Part shown: positions 17,961 to 22,035 of the stretch, piece after piece
Layout of the letters: every line of letters starts with the position of its first letter
How positions within the stretch are numbered: position 1 is the first letter of the stretch
Assembly (NCBI RefSeq): GCF_000485595.1
Contig: NW_014579042.1
Span: forward strand, 15,929 to 37,963
DNA length: 22,035 nucleotides
Origin: Priapulus caudatus
Taxonomy: Eukaryota > Priapulida > Priapulimorpha > Priapulimorphida > Priapulidae
Direction: 5' to 3'
The notes under the pieces: model-generated
Databases searched by the model: none
Told to the model about the DNA's origin: nothing
Seen by the model: only the letters and a program-made list of their open reading frames with translations
Made by a program: the position numbers and the translations under genes

Positions 17961-18393
17961 GAGATAGAGATAGCGAGAGGTTAAAGAGAGAAATCATTGA
18001 TCATCAGTTGAAAAGAATTTTTAAACGCGCACTCTCACAAGCAGATGTCCGCTTATATGATTACAGCATTAGCCCGCGTAGACTCCACATATATTATTCG
18101 TCCAGGCATTCGACGTTTATTTTCTGTGCGCGTCTCTTAAGTAGTTATCGTCTGCGGGACACCGCTTGCAGATGGATCCGAGCAAGTCCTAATGGCGGAG
18201 AGATGCATGGAGCGCCGCCGCAGCGGGGCGCGCGCGCCTGCGAGCACAGATGCATGGTCGGGTTAATGGGGAGGAGGGGGGGCAAAGTGGTAGATATAAA
18301 GGGTACCGCAGAGAATATACTAGCAGACACCCTTAACTTGGCCCTACGGAAAGCCAGGCGCAGACAAACGGGCGGATAGGCGGACGGTTAGTC
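17961..18393. other. short unique segment between repeats
   Basis: Mixed-composition sequence with a GC-rich patch at about 18205-18285. No gene, RNA or regulatory element that I recognise. Confidence 0.5.
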
Positions 18394-18482
18394 AGTCAGA
18401 GAGACAGACAGACCGACCGACAGACAGACAGACAGAGAGAGACAGACAAACAGGCAAACAGACAAACAGACAAACAGAGAGA
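18394..18482. repeat. GACA microsatellite
   Basis: GACAGACAGACA runs mixed with GACAAACA variants, purine-rich on the plus strand. Confidence 0.93.
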
Positions 18483-18592
18483 CAGATAGCCAAGAACATT
18501 GAATCAAGAGATTTTGAAGGCGATAGAGAGAGCGCGAGAGAAAGGGACTGAGAGAGAAAGAAATAGCTGTATGCCGAGAGCGCATACTAGAA

Positions 18593-18594
<2 letters not shown>

Positions 18595-18639
<45 letters not shown>
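18595..18639. repeat. AT dinucleotide tract
   Basis: Uninterrupted alternating AT of about 22 units. Confidence 0.97.
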
Positions 18640-18640
<1 letters not shown>

Positions 18641-18689
18641 TATATATCAGACATAGCAGACATTACATCATATAATAAAACTGAGGGAA

Positions 18690-19037
18690 ATGGTGTGTTG
18701 TGGTTGTGTTGTGTGTGCGGGTGTGCGGTGGTGGCGGTGTGCGTGTGGCGTGGTGCGTGTTGCGTGTGCGTGTGCGTGTGCGTGTGCGTGTGCGTGTGCG
18801 GTGTGCGGATGTGGCGTGGTGCGTGTGCGTGTGCGTGTGCGCTGTGTCGTGTCGTGCGCGTTGCGCGTGCGTATGCGTGCGCGTGCGGCGGTGGCGTGTG
18901 TGTTGTGTTCGTGTGTGCGTGTGTGGTGTGTTGCGTCGTGTTGGTGTGTGCCGTGTGTGCGTGTTGTGTGTGTTGCGTGGTGATCGCGTGTGTGCGTGTG
19001 TTTTGCGGTGTGCGGTGTGGTTGTGTGTGCGTGTGTG

Positions 19038-19078
<41 letters not shown>

Positions 19079-19240
19079 GTGGTGAGAGTGTGTGAGTGTG
19101 TGTGTGGTGTGTGGTGTGTGTGTGTGTGGTGTGTGGTGTGTGTGCGTGCGTGATTGTGTGAGAGTGTGCGCGTGGTGCCGTGTGCGCGCGCTCGCCGCTG
19201 TGTGGCGTGTGCGGTGGCGTGTGTGGTGAGAAGAGATATA
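18690..19240. repeat. TG / TGCG-rich array
   Basis: Alternating purine-pyrimidine GT and GTGC sequence over about 550 bp, with a pure TG stretch near 19040-19068. Val/Cys-rich plus-strand and His/Thr-rich minus-strand ORFs of up to 215 codons are by-products. Confidence 0.95.
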
Positions 19241-20640
19241 TCAGAGGTAGGATGGGCAGTGAAGGCAAGAGAAAGAAATCTCGTCATTCGCTTTTCTCGA
19301 TGGGCGTTTCCTCGTGCCTGTTGATTAGAACTATATACTATATGTTCGTTTAGAGGATGTCCAAGTTTAAAAGGAAGAGAGGTGAAAGAGTATTGGCTAT
19401 TTTTTCGTTTAGATTGTGTTCGTGTTCGCTACCGTTGTGGTCGCTTTCAGTGGTTTATGGTATAGGGTTGCGAGAATGCTTGGCTGCGATCATGTCGCTG
19501 AGATTGTAGATATTAGGCTGTTTAGGCTATTCGCGGTAGGAGAAGGATATCAGTCAGGCTCCATACTCAGGCAGGTAACATACAACTCTGCAAGAGCCCA
19601 TACATAACGCGGGGACAGCAACATATTGGGTCGGGTCAGTGTGTCCCAATATACCTTGGCAGCGCTCTAATAGGAGAAAATAATAATAGTGCAGTCGGCG
19701 TGTGGCTACGTTAACTCATTCTTGTAAGCATTGGGTCCACTCGGTGTGGCGTCGCTAGACTATTCTACGTACGGGAAATGGCCGGCTGCGGTGTGGCTAG
19801 CCTCTTAGTAAAGGGTAAGCATAGTAGTAAAGAGGGCGCGGTCAGGCTGCTATAGGGTGACTGCATAAGCGCGACGAGGATAAGACGATGGCGATCCTTA
19901 TAAAGAAGAACCGGCACAAATGCAGGCCTGTAAGCTAAAGCCGCTGGCATGGCATGATGGAGGACAGATTCGGCTCCGCCCCCGACTCACACATATCTCA
20001 TCCCGCTGCGTCAGATCGGGGAGAGATGCGTCACACACGTACGTCAGTAGCGACGGCGTGCCGCCTGTCTGCTACAGCGCCGATCGTCTGCCTGGCTGTA
20101 AGCGCAACGGCCGTGCGCTGAGGCGCGTGCTCAGTGTGCAAGACGCAAGATCTCCATGCCGGCGGCAACGGCCGCGATGAGGCGAGCGGGCGTAAGACAA
20201 AGGCGGGAGGCGCACGGCCGGACAGCGCGCCTGGACTGACAGTGCTGAGCGGCGCGCGATCGATTTAGCGGCTGAAGGCCGTCGTGGGTAGGGCGTGCAG
20301 GTGAGAGCAAGGCGGAGGCCGCTGTTACGACAGGCAGGTGAGGCGGCGAGCAGTTCGCGGACTGCCGCGCATATGGACGACGCGTCGTGGCCCAGCGGGC
20401 CGCGTATGTCGCGGCCGGTGGCCGGCCGTGGCGGGAGTTGTGACGTTTGGTCGAGCTGGGCGGCAGGCGGACGGAGCCCGTGAGCGGGCGCGTCGGAGAG
20501 AGTATAAAGCAGAGAGAGCGTGGCGCGGAGAGAGAGAGAGGGAGAGGCGGCCTGTGTGTGCGAGCCAGGCGGAGAAGGACACACGAGCGCTGACGTGGAG
20601 GTAGCTAAGCAACAGCTCACTGTAAGCCACGCTCCTGGCC
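19241..20640. other. unique segment, CpG-rich in its second half
   Basis: No recognisable coding domain. From about 20030 to 20560 it is G+C- and CpG-rich, with two GCAACGGCCG copies (near 20104 and 20164), and could be a CpG island or promoter of a gene outside the window. ORFs here have no family signature. Confidence 0.4.
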
Positions 20641-20649
20641 TGGCCTTGG

Positions 20650-20773
20650 CTGCGGCTGCCCTGGCCTGGCCTGCCTGCCTGCCTGCTGCGCTGCCTGGGC
20701 CCTACCGCTGCCCTACTACTACCTGCTGCCTGCATGCCTGGCGTGCCTTGCCCTGCGTGGGCTGCCTGCCTGG

Positions 20774-20808
<35 letters not shown>

Positions 20809-21050
20809 ACCCTGCGCCTGCTTGCCTGTCTGCTGCCTGCCTGCCCTGCCTGCCTGTCTGCTCTGCCTGCCTGGCTTGCTCTGCTGCTGGCTTGCCTGGC
20901 CTGCTTGGGCTGTCTGGTTGGCCTGCGGCTGCCCTGCCTGCGTACTAACCTGCCTGCCTTGTCTTGGCCTTTCTGTCTGCTGCCGATTTGCCTGCCTTCC
21001 CTGGCCGACGTGGCGGGCTGCCTGCCTGCCTTCCTGCTTGCCTGCCGGTG
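20650..21050. repeat. second TGCC/CCTG-derived array
   Basis: CTGCCTGC array, with the purest run near 20761-20811; same tetranucleotide and same strand as the array at 15703. The ORFs it creates are by-products. Confidence 0.94.
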
Positions 21051-21093
21051 ATGCGTATTTTCTAGGCTGCGGCATCCAACCTTATGCTATATA

Positions 21094-21290
21094 TCTATTT
21101 ATCTATCTATCTATCGTATTCTTATCTATCTATCTTATCTATCTATCTATCTTCTATCTATGCTATCTATCTATATATGCTATCTAGCTAGGCTAGCTTA
21201 TTTATCTATCTATCTATCTTATCTATCTTATCTATCGGTATCTATCTATCTATGCTATCTATGCTATCTATTTATCTAGCTATCTCTCTG
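21094..21290. repeat. CTAT microsatellite
   Basis: CTATCTATCTAT with frequent one- or two-base interruptions. Confidence 0.95.
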
Positions 21291-21312
21291 CTCTGCTCTG
21301 TATTATACTATT

Positions 21313-21358
21313 ATATATATATAGTATTATATATATATATATATAGTATATATATATC
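21313..21358. repeat. interrupted TA tract
   Basis: TATATA runs broken by TAG, directly following the CTAT array. Confidence 0.93.
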
Positions 21359-21409
21359 AATTTAGACTACTATATTTCTTTTTTTAAATGCTTTTTTTTT
21401 TTCTACACG

Positions 21410-22035
21410 TCCCTGTCTCTGTCTATGTCCCGGTCTCCGTCTCTGTCTCTGTCGGCTTGTCGTTTCGCTTTCTGTCTCAGTTTCTCCGCCCTTTTTGAAA
21501 ACGTTTTCTTTTAATTTTAACCCTCAACTACCACTGTGTCAGGATTTCTCTCGCTATCGGTTTTCAGTGTTGCTCAAGTACATGCCCCCATGTTTTCTCA
21601 CTTTATATTAACGTTAATCGGGCTCTCTCGTGCTCTCTTCTCTCGTCTCCTGCGTCCTCTCTCTCTCTCCTCGTCTCTCCTCTCTCTCTTCTCTTTTTCT
21701 GCTCTCTCTTGTCTCTCTAGCGTCGTTTCTCAGTCTCTTCTCTGCCTTTGTTCTTCTCTCTCTCTCTCTCTCTTCTTTGGGGTGGTGGTGGGTGTCGCAT
21801 CTACCCACCCACCCCACACCGAAGTCTCTCTCTTCTCTACCCTCCTCCCCTGCTCTCTCCTCTTCTCCCAAATCTTTCTCTTGTCTCTCTTTTCGCTCGC
21901 ACCACCTCATCTGCCTCTCTCTCTCATCCTCTCTCTCTCTCATCTCGGTCAGTCTTTCTTCTGCGTCCAGCCTCTCTTCCTCCCTCTGCTCATCAGTGCC
22001 CCACCTGGCGTCTCTCATTTCCTTCTCTCTCTCTC
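21410..22035. repeat. CT-rich polypyrimidine region
   Basis: Imperfect CT repeats to the end of the window, pyrimidine on the plus strand, with a less repetitive stretch at about 21490-21610. The long Glu/Arg-rich minus-strand ORF (21614-22018) is a by-product. Confidence 0.9.

Noticed and set aside
18640-19287. His/Thr-rich 215-codon minus-strand ORF and Val/Cys-rich plus-strand ORFs
   Set aside because: Translations of the TG-rich array in different frames.
20072-20735. Minus-strand ORFs of 136-182 codons in CpG-rich DNA
   Set aside because: High G+C lowers stop-codon frequency; no domain, splice pattern or homology that I recognise.
21614-22018. Glu/Arg-rich 134-codon minus-strand ORF
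   Set aside because: Purine-strand translation of the CT repeat.

Overview
The window is nuclear DNA from an animal, most likely a non-vertebrate bilaterian. It holds spliced genes with GT-AG introns, vertebrate-like orthologues of three conserved animal genes, TTAGGG-type repeats, a CTCF-like site and abundant microsatellites. I cannot name the phylum from the sequence. There is no bacterial, viral or CRISPR content.

Region 1 (1-3.3 kb, minus strand): an orthologue of FANCE, the Fanconi anaemia core-complex subunit. I rebuilt seven coding exons with consistent splice phases. Its C-terminus is unresolved at the left edge of the window. Two tandem duplications affect it: a 68-bp repeat that copies the 3' splice site of exon 7, and a 135-bp repeat that copies the start-codon region.

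Region 2 (3.3-9.4 kb, plus strand): a divergently transcribed PPP1R15-family gene (GADD34/CReP), the regulatory subunit that directs protein phosphatase 1 to phospho-eIF2alpha. One very long exon carries the disordered body, and two short exons carry the PP1- and actin-binding core. Upstream lie a four-codon uORF and an 84-codon ORF with a hydrophobic segment. That ORF is either the missing ER-anchor exon or a long uORF.

Region 3 (10.06-14.14 kb, minus strand): a complete eight-exon orthologue of SUDS3 (SDS3), the SIN3-HDAC corepressor subunit. It is tail-to-tail with PPP1R15. Its introns hold a CTCF-like site and a foldback element with 46-bp inverted ends, a 9-bp target-site duplication and internal TTAGGG arrays.

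Region 4 (14.2-15.65 kb): AT-rich intergenic DNA with two hAT-like non-autonomous elements, one only 38 bp long, each flanked by perfect 8-bp direct repeats.

Region 5 (15.7-22.0 kb): almost entirely tandem repeats and low-complexity DNA, namely two TGCC arrays, a 17-bp minisatellite, and GA, GACA, TA, TG, CTAT and CT tracts. Short unique segments lie between them. I find no credible gene there; the long ORFs are by-products of the repeats.

The three genes (DNA repair, stress translation, chromatin repression) share no obvious pathway. I found no convincing undescribed system. The most interesting items are the duplicated FANCE splice site, the PPP1R15 leader and exon-junction PP1 motif, and the small transposon relics.
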